Shown: positions 17,012 through 25,725 of the stretch, piece after piece
Numbering within the stretch: the stretch's first letter is position 1
Layout: each line of letters begins with the position of its first letter
The notes under the pieces: model-generated
Told to the model about the DNA's origin: nothing
Seen by the model: only the letters and a program-made list of their open reading frames with translations
Database searches by the model: none
DNA from: Pedobacter sp. Leaf41
GTDB lineage: Bacteria > Bacteroidota > Bacteroidia > Sphingobacteriales > Sphingobacteriaceae
Length of the DNA: 64,000 bases
NCBI RefSeq assembly: GCF_001422545.1
Contig: NZ_LMLE01000011.1
Span: forward strand, 304,854 to 368,853
Direction: 5' to 3'
Translations under genes and position numbers: made by a program

Positions 17012-18631
17012 ATGCAGTTCGAAATGTTAAAAGATAAGTCATCAATCATCAAAGTAATTGGTGTTGGGGGCGGTGGCGGCAACGCAGTAAACCATATGTA
17101 CCTATCGGGTATTACTGGTGTAGACTTTATTATTTGTAATACAGATGCCCAAGCTTTGGAATCTAGTCCGATACCTAACAAGGTACAATTAGGCGCTAGT
17201 TTAACCGAAGGGATGGGTGCTGGTTCTATTCCAGAAGTTGGCAAAAACTCGGCGATAGAAAATATCGATGATATTAAAGCCATGTTGGGTAGTACAACAA
17301 AAATGTTGTTTATTACTGCTGGGATGGGTGGTGGTACCGGAACTGGTGCTTCGCCAATTATTGCCAAAGCTGCCAAAGAACTTGATATTTTAACAGTTGC
17401 CATTATTACCACGCCATTCTCTTTTGAAGGAAAGAGACGTAAGCTTCAAGCTGATGAGGGCATGGAAGAATTGAAAAAATATGTAGATTCTTATTTGGTG
17501 ATCTCTAACGATAGGTTGCGTGAGATCTTCGGGAATTTAACGTTAGGTTCTGCATTTGGTCAGGCCGATGATATTTTAACAACAGCAGCAAAAGGTATTG
17601 CAGAGATCATCACGGTTCCAGGTTATATAAACGTGGACTTCAAGGATGTGCGTACTGTAATGAAAGAAAGCGGTGTTGCCATCATGGGTAGTCATGCAGC
17701 TGACGGTGAAGATCGTGCTTTACAAGCAGTTGAGGGTGCTTTAGCATCTCCACTATTAAAAGATAACGAAATTGAAGGCGCCCGTTATATTTTATTGAAT
17801 ATCAGTTCTGGTGTTCAGGAAGTGACAATGGATGAAGTTTCCATCATTACTGATTACATTCAGGAAAAAGCAGGTTTATCTGCTGATTTAATTTGGGGTA
17901 ACTGTACAGATGAATCATTAGGAGAAAAATTATCGGTAACTATTATTGCTACTGGCTTCCAAACCTCTGAAGAGCGTGTTCACGAAGAAAAAAACAAAAA
18001 GAAGATCTCATTATTAACCCCTGAAGAAGCGCCGTTGGTTCGTCCAATTGAACCAGTAAATTCTTTTATTCAGCCAAAGGCTGCTCCAAGTTACGAGCCG
18101 GTTTTGAAAGCTAAAGAGGAAGTTTCACAAGCTGATCTTTTTGGTGGAATGTTTGCAAAAGCTGAACCTCAAAAAGTTCAGGAGCCTGAAAATAATGTTG
18201 TTCGCCACACTTTAATTGAAGAAGAGCCTCAGGTAGAAGAACCACAGGAAACTGGTTTCGAGTTTGAAGTAAAGTTGGCAGAAACCAATTTTGTGTTCGA
18301 AACACCAGCGGTACAACCTGCTCCAGAGCCAGAAATGGAAATGCCTGTTGCTGGTTTGGATGACGACAAAAATGATGAATCGATGGAAGAGCAGTTAAAA
18401 AAATCTAAAGAACGTATTTTACGTTTAAAAGATTTAAGCATGAAATTGCGCACTACTAACGGCTTGCAAGAATTAGAAAATGAACCTGCTTACAAACGCA
18501 AACAAATGCAGTTACAGCAAGTTCAACATTCTTCTGAATCGCAAGTGAGTCGGTTCACTTTAAGTAACGATCAAGATGGTGGTACAGAGATTAGACCAAA
18601 CAATTCTTTCTTACACGACAACGTTGATTAA
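17012..18631 (+). CDS. ftsZ: Cell division GTPase FtsZ
   Basis: 539 aa from ATG 17012 (MQFEMLKDKSS, the start typical of related bacteria); an in-frame TTG at 16961 would add 17 residues. IKVIGVGGGGGNAVNHMY is the first nucleotide loop and GGGTGTGASP the tubulin signature. After the conserved GTPase and C-terminal domains (to about residue 330) comes a long acidic Pro/Gln/Glu-rich linker of about 190 residues, then a conserved C-terminal peptide ending NNSFLHDNVD. The linker is much longer than in E. coli FtsZ (383 aa), as is common in Bacteroidota. A terminator follows. Confidence 0.96.
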   Translation: MQFEMLKDKSSIIKVIGVGGGGGNAVNHMYLSGITGVDFIICNTDAQALESSPIPNKVQLGASLTEGMGAGSIPEVGKNSAIENIDDIKAMLGSTTKMLFITAGMGGGTGTGASPIIAKAAKELDILTVAIITTPFSFEGKRRKLQADEGMEELKKYVDSYLVISNDRLREIFGNLTLGSAFGQADDILTTAAKGIAEIITVPGYINVDFKDVRTVMKESGVAIMGSHAADGEDRALQAVEGALASPLLKDNEIEGARYILLNISSGVQEVTMDEVSIITDYIQEKAGLSADLIWGNCTDESLGEKLSVTIIATGFQTSEERVHEEKNKKKISLLTPEEAPLVRPIEPVNSFIQPKAAPSYEPVLKAKEEVSQADLFGGMFAKAEPQKVQEPENNVVRHTLIEEEPQVEEPQETGFEFEVKLAETNFVFETPAVQPAPEPEMEMPVAGLDDDKNDESMEEQLKKSKERILRLKDLSMKLRTTNGLQELENEPAYKRKQMQLQQVQHSSESQVSRFTLSNDQDGGTEIRPNNSFLHDNVD

Positions 18632-18651
18632 ACCAAACCAAATATAATTTT

Positions 18652-18684
18652 AAAGCCTCGATTTACTATCGGGGCTTTTTTGGC
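18652..18684 (+). terminator. Terminator after ftsZ (end of dcw cluster)
   Basis: AAAGCCTCGAT (18652-18662) pairs with ATCGGGGCTTT (18668-18678), one wobble, followed by a T run. Confidence 0.9.
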
Positions 18685-18800
18685 ATAAATTTGGATTATT
18701 AAAAAATCTTAATTGACAAGCGGAAGATTAATCTGGTTGATTTTAAGCCAAATAAACCGTAAATTCGCAAAATTTTTATTATCAAAAAACACATAATACA

Positions 18801-20042
18801 TTGGATATATTTGAAAAGATAGCAAAGCACATGGGCCCGCTTGGTCAACACCAAAAATGGTCTCATGGGTATTTCTCGTTTCCAAAATTAGAGGGAGAAA
18901 TTGCACCTCACATGCAATTCAAAGGAAAAGAGCATTTGGTTTGGAGCTTAAACAATTATTTAGGCTTAGCCAACCACCCAGAAGTTAGAAAAGCAGACGC
19001 TGATGCAGCTGCAGAATTTGGTATGGCTTACCCGATGGGTGCCCGTATGATGAGTGGAAACTCCAAATACCACGAACAACTGGAGCAGGAACTTGCAGCA
19101 TTTGTGGGTAAACCTGATGCGTTTTTGTTGAATTATGGTTATCAGGGGATGGTTTCTATTATCGATACTTTGGTGGATAGAAATGATGTGATTGTGTATG
19201 ATGGCGAATCTCATGCCTGTATTATAGATGGTCTACGTTTACACATGGGTAAACGTTTCGTGTACCAACACAACGATATTGCAAGTGCGAAAAAACAATT
19301 AGAGCGTGCTACAAAATTAACCAAAGAATCTGGCGGAGGTATTTTACTAATCACCGAAGGTGTTTTTGGTATGAGTGGTGCACAAGGTAAACTAAAAGAG
19401 ATTGTTGATTTAAAGAAAGAGTTTGATTTCCGTATTTTGGTTGATGATGCACACGGTTTCGGTACAATGGGTAAAACCGGTGCAGGTACGCACGAAGCTC
19501 AAGATTGTATTGAGGGTATTGATGTTTACTTCGGAACCTTTGCAAAATCAATGGCTGGTATTGGCGCTTTCGTAGCTTCTACTGAAGAGATTACCAACTT
19601 TTTGAGATATAACATGCGTTCACAAACTTTTGCTAAGGCGTTGCCAATGCCAATGGTTAAAGGTTTATTAAAACGTTTGGAATTGTTAAAGAGCAAACCA
19701 GAACTTAAAGATAAGTTATGGGAAATTGCCATGACTTTACAAAAAGGATTGCGTGAAAGAGGCTTTGATTTGGGTGTAACTGATTCTGTGGTAACGCCAG
19801 TTTTCTTAAAAGGAGAGCTTACTGATGCTACAGCAATTACTTTCGATTTACGCCAGAACTACAGCATTTTCTGTTCGATCGTTGTTTATCCGGTAATTCC
19901 AAAAGGAATGATCGAGCTGCGCTTAATCCCAACAGCTGTACACACATTAGAAGATGTTCAACGTACTTTAGATGCTTTTAGCGAAGTTGCGGAAAAGCTT
20001 GAAAACGGTTATTATAAAGAGAATCAATTTGCAATAGCTTAA
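18801..20042 (+). CDS. Alpha-oxoamine synthase (serine palmitoyltransferase or cysteate acyltransferase type)
   Basis: 413 aa from a TTG start. Fold-type I PLP enzyme of the KBL/BioF/SPT family: VDDAHGFGTMG at 214-224 holds the PLP-pyridine Asp and His, and GTFAKS at 245-250 holds the Schiff-base Lys249. Family members condense an amino acid with an acyl-thioester and lose CO2. In this phylum close relatives start sphingolipid (serine) or sulfonolipid/capnine (cysteate) synthesis. Pedobacter makes sphingolipids, so serine palmitoyltransferase is the likelier reading, but substrate cannot be read from sequence here. Flanked by terminators, so transcribed alone. Confidence 0.8.
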   Translation: MDIFEKIAKHMGPLGQHQKWSHGYFSFPKLEGEIAPHMQFKGKEHLVWSLNNYLGLANHPEVRKADADAAAEFGMAYPMGARMMSGNSKYHEQLEQELAAFVGKPDAFLLNYGYQGMVSIIDTLVDRNDVIVYDGESHACIIDGLRLHMGKRFVYQHNDIASAKKQLERATKLTKESGGGILLITEGVFGMSGAQGKLKEIVDLKKEFDFRILVDDAHGFGTMGKTGAGTHEAQDCIEGIDVYFGTFAKSMAGIGAFVASTEEITNFLRYNMRSQTFAKALPMPMVKGLLKRLELLKSKPELKDKLWEIAMTLQKGLRERGFDLGVTDSVVTPVFLKGELTDATAITFDLRQNYSIFCSIVVYPVIPKGMIELRLIPTAVHTLEDVQRTLDAFSEVAEKLENGYYKENQFAIA

Positions 20043-20058
20043 TTGATAAGTATATTTT

Positions 20059-20093
20059 AAAAGCCCTTTAAACTACTTTAAAGGGCTTTTTTT
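20059..20093 (+). terminator. Terminator after the oxoamine synthase
   Basis: AAAGCCCTTTAAA (20060-20072) pairs perfectly with TTTAAAGGGCTTT (20077-20089), followed by T's. Confidence 0.93.
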
Positions 20094-20301
20094 ATGAGTA
20101 AGTCTTCTTGGTCCATTGTAAATCAGCGTGTTGCGTGTATTTTTTTTAATTGTTGATGTTCGTAAAACGTTTCAGTGTGGAAAAAAACGGCATTAACAGC
20201 GATTTTTATTCAGTTAAAAATTTTTGTTTCTACAACAAACCTATTAAATTAGAGTTAGATAATTAAAACTCAACCCTTTAAAATTGTAGGAGTACTAAAA
20301 A

Positions 20302-20478
20302 ATGAAAAAATTTGAAGAAGTAAAAAGTCTGGTTGCAGCTTTAGAAGCTGATGCAGACAAATTTTATAACAAAGGAAACAGTGCCGCAGGAACAAGAGTT
20401 CGTAAAGGCATGCAAGATTTGAAAAACTTAGCTCAGGCGATCCGTTTGGAGGTTCAGGATACTAAAAATAAAGCTTAA
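20302..20478 (+). CDS. Small histone H1-like (Hc1-type) protein
   Basis: 58 aa: MKKFEEVKSLVAALEADADKF then NKGNSAAGTRVRKGMQDLKNLAQAIR. This matches the short histone H1-like/Hc1 proteins widespread in Bacteroidota, thought to bind DNA. GTAGGAG lies about 10 bases before the start. The 260-base upstream region is AT-rich and includes TGTGGAAAA at 20176. Confidence 0.85.
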   Translation: MKKFEEVKSLVAALEADADKFYNKGNSAAGTRVRKGMQDLKNLAQAIRLEVQDTKNKA

Positions 20479-20493
20479 GCGATATAGATATTT

Positions 20494-20530
20494 AAAGAAG
20501 TCAAGTTCAAAAAACTTGACTTCTTTTGTT
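20494..20530. terminator. Hairpin terminator between Hc1-like gene and dapA
   Basis: AAAGAAGTCAAGTT (20494-20507) pairs perfectly with AACTTGACTTCTTT (20513-20526), then TGTTTTTT. It sits between two converging genes and best serves the + strand gene. Confidence 0.88.
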
Positions 20531-20532
20531 TT

Positions 20533-21420
20533 TTAAGCTAATTGGCCTAATTTATCGATCTCTTTGATAATCGATTGTTCTAATGTTGAAGATGCTTTCA
20601 TCAATGGTAACCTTACTGTATCATCACAAACACCCAGATGTTTAAGTGCAGCTTTTATTCCCGCTGGGTTTCCTTCTGCAAATGCTAAACGCGTAAATTC
20701 TACCAGGCTTAAGTGTGCAGGATTAGCGCCTTTAAAGTCGCCTGCTAAACAATGTCTTACCATATCAGAAAATTGTCGAGGTATTGCATTAGCAATTACG
20801 GAAATAATTCCAGATGCACCTAAAGCAATCATAGGAAGAGTAATAGGGTCATCACCAGAAATTAATAGAAAATCTTCTGGTTTATCCCTCATAATTTGAT
20901 TAAATTGATCAAAACTTCCTGAAGCTTCTTTCGTGGCAATGATATTCTTGAAATCATGCGCCAATCTACAAGTGGTTTCAGGAGTCATATTGCTCATCGT
21001 ACGGCCAGGAACATTATAAAGGATTAAATCCAAAGGTGAAACCTCGGCTAAATATTTATAGTGTTGGTAAATTCCTTCTTGAGTTGGCTTGTTGTAGTAA
21101 GGACTTACAGATAAAATGGCACTATAGCCGGTTGCATCAAAAGATTTGATGTCTTCTGCAACAGCCAAGGTATTGTTGCCACCAATTCCGGCAACTAAGG
21201 GTAATCTATTATTGTTTATTTCAGCAGTATAAGCCCACACCTTCTTCTTTTCATCCTTGGTCATTGTAGCGGTTTCGCCGGTTGTACCTAAAGAAACGAG
21301 GTAATCTATCCCTCCGTCGACCAAGTGATTAATCAGGTTTTTTAAACCATTATAATCAACAGATCCATCTGTGTTGAAAGGTGTAACCAATGCCACACCA
21401 GTACCCTGAAATTTGTTCAT
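20533..21420 (-). CDS. dapA: 4-hydroxy-tetrahydrodipicolinate synthase DapA
   Basis: 295 aa TIM-barrel aldolase. GTTGE at 45-49, Tyr135 in LILYNVPGRT and Schiff-base Lys164 in ATKEASG are all in place. Condenses pyruvate with aspartate semialdehyde in the lysine and meso-diaminopimelate pathway; the product feeds MurE, encoded 14 kb upstream. The gene downstream of a foldback-repeat spacer from ligA may share its transcript. Confidence 0.96.
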   Translation of the reverse strand: MNKFQGTGVALVTPFNTDGSVDYNGLKNLINHLVDGGIDYLVSLGTTGETATMTKDEKKKVWAYTAEINNNRLPLVAGIGGNNTLAVAEDIKSFDATGYSAILSVSPYYNKPTQEGIYQHYKYLAEVSPLDLILYNVPGRTMSNMTPETTCRLAHDFKNIIATKEASGSFDQFNQIMRDKPEDFLLISGDDPITLPMIALGASGIISVIANAIPRQFSDMVRHCLAGDFKGANPAHLSLVEFTRLAFAEGNPAGIKAALKHLGVCDDTVRLPLMKASSTLEQSIIKEIDKLGQLA

Positions 21421-21435
21421 TTTAATTTATAATTA

Positions 21436-21500
21436 TTGAATTCTGAATGAGAGAATGAATGTCTTATGCATTCTATCATTCTCTCAATCAATCACGCTCT
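21436..21500. repeat. Foldback repeat between dapA and ligA
   Basis: Left arm TTCTGAATGAGAGAATGAATG and right arm CATTCTATCATTCTCTCAATC fold on each other around a short centre. Same family as the GAATGA-type repeats of the dcw cluster, showing that the family is not limited to that operon. Confidence 0.75.
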
Positions 21501-21504
21501 CATT

Positions 21505-23517
21505 TTATCTTATCATTTCTAAAAGTTCGGCATCACTGATGATGGGAATATTTAGTTTGGTTGCTTTCTCCAACTTGGATGGTCCCATATTATCGCCGGC
21601 TACCAAATAGTTTAATTTACCTGATATTCCACTTAAAATTTTTCCACCATTTGCCTCGATAATATCTTTCAATTCTTCGCGGCCGTAATTTTCAAAAACG
21701 CCCGAAATTACGAATGTTTTTCCAATAAGTTTATCACTCGCCAGTTCAATTACCTTTTCTTCAATTTCGAACTGCAAACCTGCTAATTTTAATAGCTGAA
21801 CCTGCTCTAGATGCTCTTTTTTTGCGAAATATTCAACAATGCTTTCGGCAATGCGTTGACCAATTTCATCTATGGCAATTAATTCGTCAATTTTAGCACG
21901 AGATAAGTTGTCGATACTTTTTACGCCAGCAGCTAGTTTTTTTGCTACTGTTTCTCCCACATAACGAATGCCCAAACCAAAAAGCACTTTCTCAAATGGC
22001 ATTTCTTTTGATTTTTCGATTCCAGCAAGCATGTTTTCAATGGAGCGTTCGCCAAACCGATCTAAGCTTTTTAACTGATGTGATTTTAGATATAAGGTAT
22101 AAAGATCACTGATGTGATTGACTAAGCCATGTTTATAAAAAGTTTCAATAGTTTCATCACCCAGCCCATCAATATTCATCGCTTTGCGTGAAATAAAATG
22201 TTGAATTTTTCCGACGATTTGTGGCGGGCAACCTTCATCGTTCGGGCAATAGTGCACCGCTTCTCCTTCTTTCCTAATCAGTTCAGTTCCGCATTCCGGG
22301 CAGTTGTGTAGATAATGAACACGGTTGGAGCCTTCAACTCTTTTATCTAAATTCACTTTTATTATTTTCGGAATGATTTCCCCGCCTTTCTCTACAAAAA
22401 CAGTATCGCCTTCATGTAAATCCAATCTTTCGATTTCGTTTGCATTATGCAAAGTAGCTCTTTTAACAGTCGTTCCTGCCAATAAAACAGGCTTTAAATT
22501 AGCTACGGGCGTTACTGCTCCAGTTCGGCCAACCTGATAGGTTACCTTCTCTAAAACGGTTTCCACTTCAGCAGCTTTATATTTGTAGGAGATGGCCCAA
22601 CGCGGAGATTTAGCCGTAAAACCAAGTTCCTGTTGCTGGGCGTAGCTGTTCACCTTAATCACGATTCCATCGATATCGTAACTCAGTTTAAAACGTTCGG
22701 TTTCCCAATGGTGAATAAATGCCAAAACATCATCAATATTTTTAACCAAGCGATTGTGCTCGCACACATGAAAGCCCCAATCTTTAACCGCTTGCAGGCT
22801 ATCCCAATGATTTTTAAACTCGTTTTTATCAGTGTATAAAAAGTAAATAAAACCATCTAACGGTCGTTTTGCAACTTCTTTGCTGTCTTGCATTTTTATC
22901 GTTCCGGAAGCAAAATTGCGTGGGTTAGCATAAGGAATTTCTCCTAATTCTTCACGTGCTGCATTTAAACGCAGAAAGGCGGCCTTGTGCATAAAAATCT
23001 CTCCCCGAATCTCGAAATGCTCAGGTGCTTTTTCAGTTTTGATTTGGTGTGGGATAGTATGGATGGTTTTTACATTATTGGTCACGTCATCACCTTTGGT
23101 TCCATCGCCACGGGTTACTGCTCTTAGCAATTTTCCGTTTTTATAAGTGAGGCTGATTGATAATCCGTCAAACTTTAATTCGCAAACGTATTCAAAGTTA
23201 TCACCAATAGCTTTTCGAATCCGTTCGTCAAAATCGCGAAGATCATGTTCGTTATAAGTATTACCCAGCGATAACATTGGGTATTTATGATTTACGGTAA
23301 TAAAGTTTTTGGTAATGTCGCCACCTACGCGTTGAGTAGGAGAGTTTGGATCAGCAAAATCGGGATTTCCCTTTTCTAATTCAGCAAGATGCTTAAGTTT
23401 TTTATCAAACTCATAATCGCCAATGGTTGGCATAGCCAGTACATAATAATTGTAATTATGCTGGTTTAACTCGGCAACCAGCGCATCCATTTCTTCTTTA
23501 ATTGCAAATAGCGACAT
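21505..23517 (-). CDS. ligA: NAD-dependent DNA ligase LigA
   Basis: 670 aa, full length. Adenylation domain with K115 in ELKFDG (nucleotidyl-lysine), SLGNTY and GRTGAVTPVANLKP motifs, OB fold, a four-Cys zinc finger (CPEC...YCPNDEGCP), helix-hairpin-helix repeats, and a C-terminal BRCT domain (LIGKTFVISGVFENYGREELKDIIEANGGK). Seals nicks in replication and repair. A perfect TATATTTG promoter element lies only 5 bases before the ATG. Confidence 0.97.
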   Translation of the reverse strand: MSLFAIKEEMDALVAELNQHNYNYYVLAMPTIGDYEFDKKLKHLAELEKGNPDFADPNSPTQRVGGDITKNFITVNHKYPMLSLGNTYNEHDLRDFDERIRKAIGDNFEYVCELKFDGLSISLTYKNGKLLRAVTRGDGTKGDDVTNNVKTIHTIPHQIKTEKAPEHFEIRGEIFMHKAAFLRLNAAREELGEIPYANPRNFASGTIKMQDSKEVAKRPLDGFIYFLYTDKNEFKNHWDSLQAVKDWGFHVCEHNRLVKNIDDVLAFIHHWETERFKLSYDIDGIVIKVNSYAQQQELGFTAKSPRWAISYKYKAAEVETVLEKVTYQVGRTGAVTPVANLKPVLLAGTTVKRATLHNANEIERLDLHEGDTVFVEKGGEIIPKIIKVNLDKRVEGSNRVHYLHNCPECGTELIRKEGEAVHYCPNDEGCPPQIVGKIQHFISRKAMNIDGLGDETIETFYKHGLVNHISDLYTLYLKSHQLKSLDRFGERSIENMLAGIEKSKEMPFEKVLFGLGIRYVGETVAKKLAAGVKSIDNLSRAKIDELIAIDEIGQRIAESIVEYFAKKEHLEQVQLLKLAGLQFEIEEKVIELASDKLIGKTFVISGVFENYGREELKDIIEANGGKILSGISGKLNYLVAGDNMGPSKLEKATKLNIPIISDAELLEMIR

Positions 23518-23522
23518 AAGAG

Positions 23523-23530
23523 CAAATATA
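23523..23530 (-). promoter_or_regulatory. -7 element TATATTTG of ligA
   Basis: Exact match to the Bacteroidota -7 consensus TAnnTTTG. Only five bases separate it from the ATG, so transcription should begin at or next to the start codon (leaderless). Confidence 0.55.
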
Positions 23531-23571
23531 AAAAAAGGTTGAGTTGCTTTAGGATTGGTTTGGAAAAATAA

Positions 23572-24252
23572 TTAACTGGCGGATAATTGATCCGATATCT
23601 CATCGAAAATTTCCATAAAATCTTTCTCCAGCGTTTCCTTAAATATTCCCAATTGAAATGTTAGCGCTGCTAATTGCTTTTCATTTAACGTTTCTGGCCA
23701 CAAACGCATGCAAATTCTATTTAGCGCATAGCTGATGTTTTCGAGCTTTTGATAACTCAAGAGGTATTTGCTACTGATAAAACCTTCCATGAACTTAAAA
23801 AAAACCGATTGATCTTTTAAGCCACAATGCGTAAGGAAATCGCCTAATGATTCCTGTTTCACCGCCGATAATTTGTCGTAAAAATGATTTACCTGAATGA
23901 GATTATGTTCTATTAGTAGGTGATCAAGTAGCAATTCTAACCCGATGTGCGCTAAAAACGAGGGTCGAACGGCCGTATCTTCGACAATTGGTTTTATAAG
24001 TAACTTCAATTCAGTAGTTTTTTCCAAGAAAAAATTGGAAGAATGGAAAAGCAAATCAACTGCGAGATGTCTTTTCCAACCTCTTAACAACGATTCTTCA
24101 TCAGGATTTCCTAAGAAAAGGAATTCGTTTTTTTGAGGGTATAAATTCGCCTCTTTGGAAGCGTTTTTTATTAAGTCAGGCAATACTGTTCCCAAAACCA
24201 CATTGGCATCATCATTTGATTTATCGAAGTAGTAGTGAGACAAGAAATTCAT
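23572..24252 (-). CDS. ACP phosphodiesterase-like (AcpH-like) protein
   Basis: 226 aa from ATG 24252; a GTG six bases earlier is possible. MNFLSHYYFD at the start and VLGTVLPDLIK resemble the N-terminus of AcpH (acyl carrier protein phosphodiesterase), and HLAVDLLFHSS fits its His/Asp metal-site pattern. The rest is divergent. AcpH removes the phosphopantetheine arm from ACP; the activity here is inferred and uncertain. Upstream of ligA on the same strand with a 54-base gap. Confidence 0.5.
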   Translation of the reverse strand: MNFLSHYYFDKSNDDANVVLGTVLPDLIKNASKEANLYPQKNEFLFLGNPDEESLLRGWKRHLAVDLLFHSSNFFLEKTTELKLLIKPIVEDTAVRPSFLAHIGLELLLDHLLIEHNLIQVNHFYDKLSAVKQESLGDFLTHCGLKDQSVFFKFMEGFISSKYLLSYQKLENISYALNRICMRLWPETLNEKQLAALTFQLGIFKETLEKDFMEIFDEISDQLSAS

Positions 24253-24371
24253 GCTCACAAGTTAATGTTTTCTTTATTGCCGAAAAACTGAATTGGGTAA
24301 ATGTTCGGTTTCGAACCTTCATTGTTTTGTAAGTTAATTATTTATAAATTTAATTACCATAATTGATCATC

Positions 24372-25664
24372 ATGCCTCATCCCAAAACTTACAGGATTCT
24401 TTCTTTAGATGGAGGCGGATCTTGGGCGCTTATTCAAGTAAAATGTTTAAGAAAGCTCTTTGCAGAAACTTTTAATAATCCTGATCCAACAGGGCATGAG
24501 GTATTGTCAAAATTCGATTTGGTGGCTGCCAATAGTGGCGGGAGCCTCGTTGCCGCCGCTATGGCCGAAAACCTTCGCTTATCAGAAATTGAAAAGATTT
24601 TTGGCGACAAACAATTGAGGAGTAAGGTGTTTTCCAGATTAAGTTTTTTTGAAAAAAGTTTGCTTTCCAGCGTAGCTCGAATTTTTAAAATAGGTGCAAA
24701 ATATGCTACAAAACGAAAATACCAAGCCTTAAAAGATATTCTCCCAAAAATATCACAAATTGATCTGATGCACATTCCACAACATGTTGCGGTTAACGGA
24801 GATATCAAGACTCAGTTTTTAATTATCGGATACGATTACTATCGTAACCGGGCAGAAATGTTTCGAACAGATTGCGATAGTTTGGCATCCACATCGGTAA
24901 TAGAGCGCAAACTTAAAAATTTGCCCGCTACTGCTAAAACGCCTTCAGATTGTTTAGTGAGTTTGGTTGAGGCTATTCACGCTTCTAGTACGGCACCCGT
25001 TAATTACTTTAACGAACCTGCGGCGTTCAAAGTAAATAATAAACTCAAATTTTATTGGGATGGCGGCGTAACGGGTAATAATAATCCGGTTTTAGCAGCC
25101 GTTACTGAGGCCATTTGCAACCGCGAACAGTATCAAATTGAGCACATTCAAGTTCTTTCAATAGGTACAGGATCGGTTTTGCAATTGCAATACGATGAAG
25201 AAATTCCAGTGCGTTACGATGAATTGAAAGCGAAACATGAGGCACCAGGTTTGATCAAGGATATCCAAAAAATGGGAACCAGTATTTTGAACGATCCGCC
25301 TGATACAGCAGCTTTTATTGCTTACATGATTTTGAATTCATCGATGCCTGCAAAACCTATAGATTTTATAAGAATGAATCCTGTATTGCGCCCTATTATG
25401 GTTAATGATACAGCTGGTAAACACTGGGATTTACCCGCAGGTATAAACAAAGACGAATATGTGAAGCTAAATGCCATGGATATGGATGCTGTTGAAGATA
25501 AGGAAGTATCATTAATTATTAAATTGTGCGAGAATTGGTTGGGCAATTTAGGCGTTCCAAACCAGGCTATTCGCAGCGACAGTGCGCTAAATTGTTTAAT
25601 TGGCCATGCTGATTTTAACGCCGCCAAGGCTGATTTTAAAAGCTGGTTTACACTTACCAACTAA
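24372..25664 (+). CDS. Patatin-like phospholipase
   Basis: 430 aa from ATG 24372; the frame opens nine bases earlier with TTG. DGGGSWALIQ at about 15 is the oxyanion-hole loop, AANSGGS at about 55 carries the nucleophile Ser (Gly of GxSxG replaced by Ala), and WDGGVTGNNNP at about 232 carries the catalytic Asp. All three parts of the Ser-Asp dyad machinery are present, so a lipid acyl hydrolase is likely; substrate unknown. No signal peptide, so cytosolic. No cyclase or CD-NTase neighbour, so no support for a CapV-type defence role. Confidence 0.85.
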   Translation: MPHPKTYRILSLDGGGSWALIQVKCLRKLFAETFNNPDPTGHEVLSKFDLVAANSGGSLVAAAMAENLRLSEIEKIFGDKQLRSKVFSRLSFFEKSLLSSVARIFKIGAKYATKRKYQALKDILPKISQIDLMHIPQHVAVNGDIKTQFLIIGYDYYRNRAEMFRTDCDSLASTSVIERKLKNLPATAKTPSDCLVSLVEAIHASSTAPVNYFNEPAAFKVNNKLKFYWDGGVTGNNNPVLAAVTEAICNREQYQIEHIQVLSIGTGSVLQLQYDEEIPVRYDELKAKHEAPGLIKDIQKMGTSILNDPPDTAAFIAYMILNSSMPAKPIDFIRMNPVLRPIMVNDTAGKHWDLPAGINKDEYVKLNAMDMDAVEDKEVSLIIKLCENWLGNLGVPNQAIRSDSALNCLIGHADFNAAKADFKSWFTLTN

Positions 25665-25697
25665 TTTGCTTTAAACTAAGCTAAAATTTTATCTTTG
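25665..25697 (+). promoter_or_regulatory. tyrS promoter
   Basis: TTTG (25665-25668), a 21-base spacer, and TATCTTTG (25690-25697): an exact Bacteroidota -33/-7 pair. Predicted start near 25704, about 22 bases before the tyrS ATG. Confidence 0.75.
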
Positions 25698-25725
25698 CAC
25701 GCACAATTATAAAAGTGTTTGTACA

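Noticed and set aside
16885..20184. Chromosome origin suggested by DnaA-box-like words
   Set aside because: Only a few matches, no dnaA, dnaN or gidA nearby, no dense box cluster, and one match lies inside a gene; such words are expected about once in a window this size.
5650..21500. Repeats as a CRISPR array
   Set aside because: Repeats are imperfect, foldback, few and far apart, with no regular spacers and no cas genes.
24372..25664. Patatin as a CBASS effector (CapV)
   Set aside because: No nucleotide cyclase, HORMA, TRIP13 or E1/E2 genes next to it.
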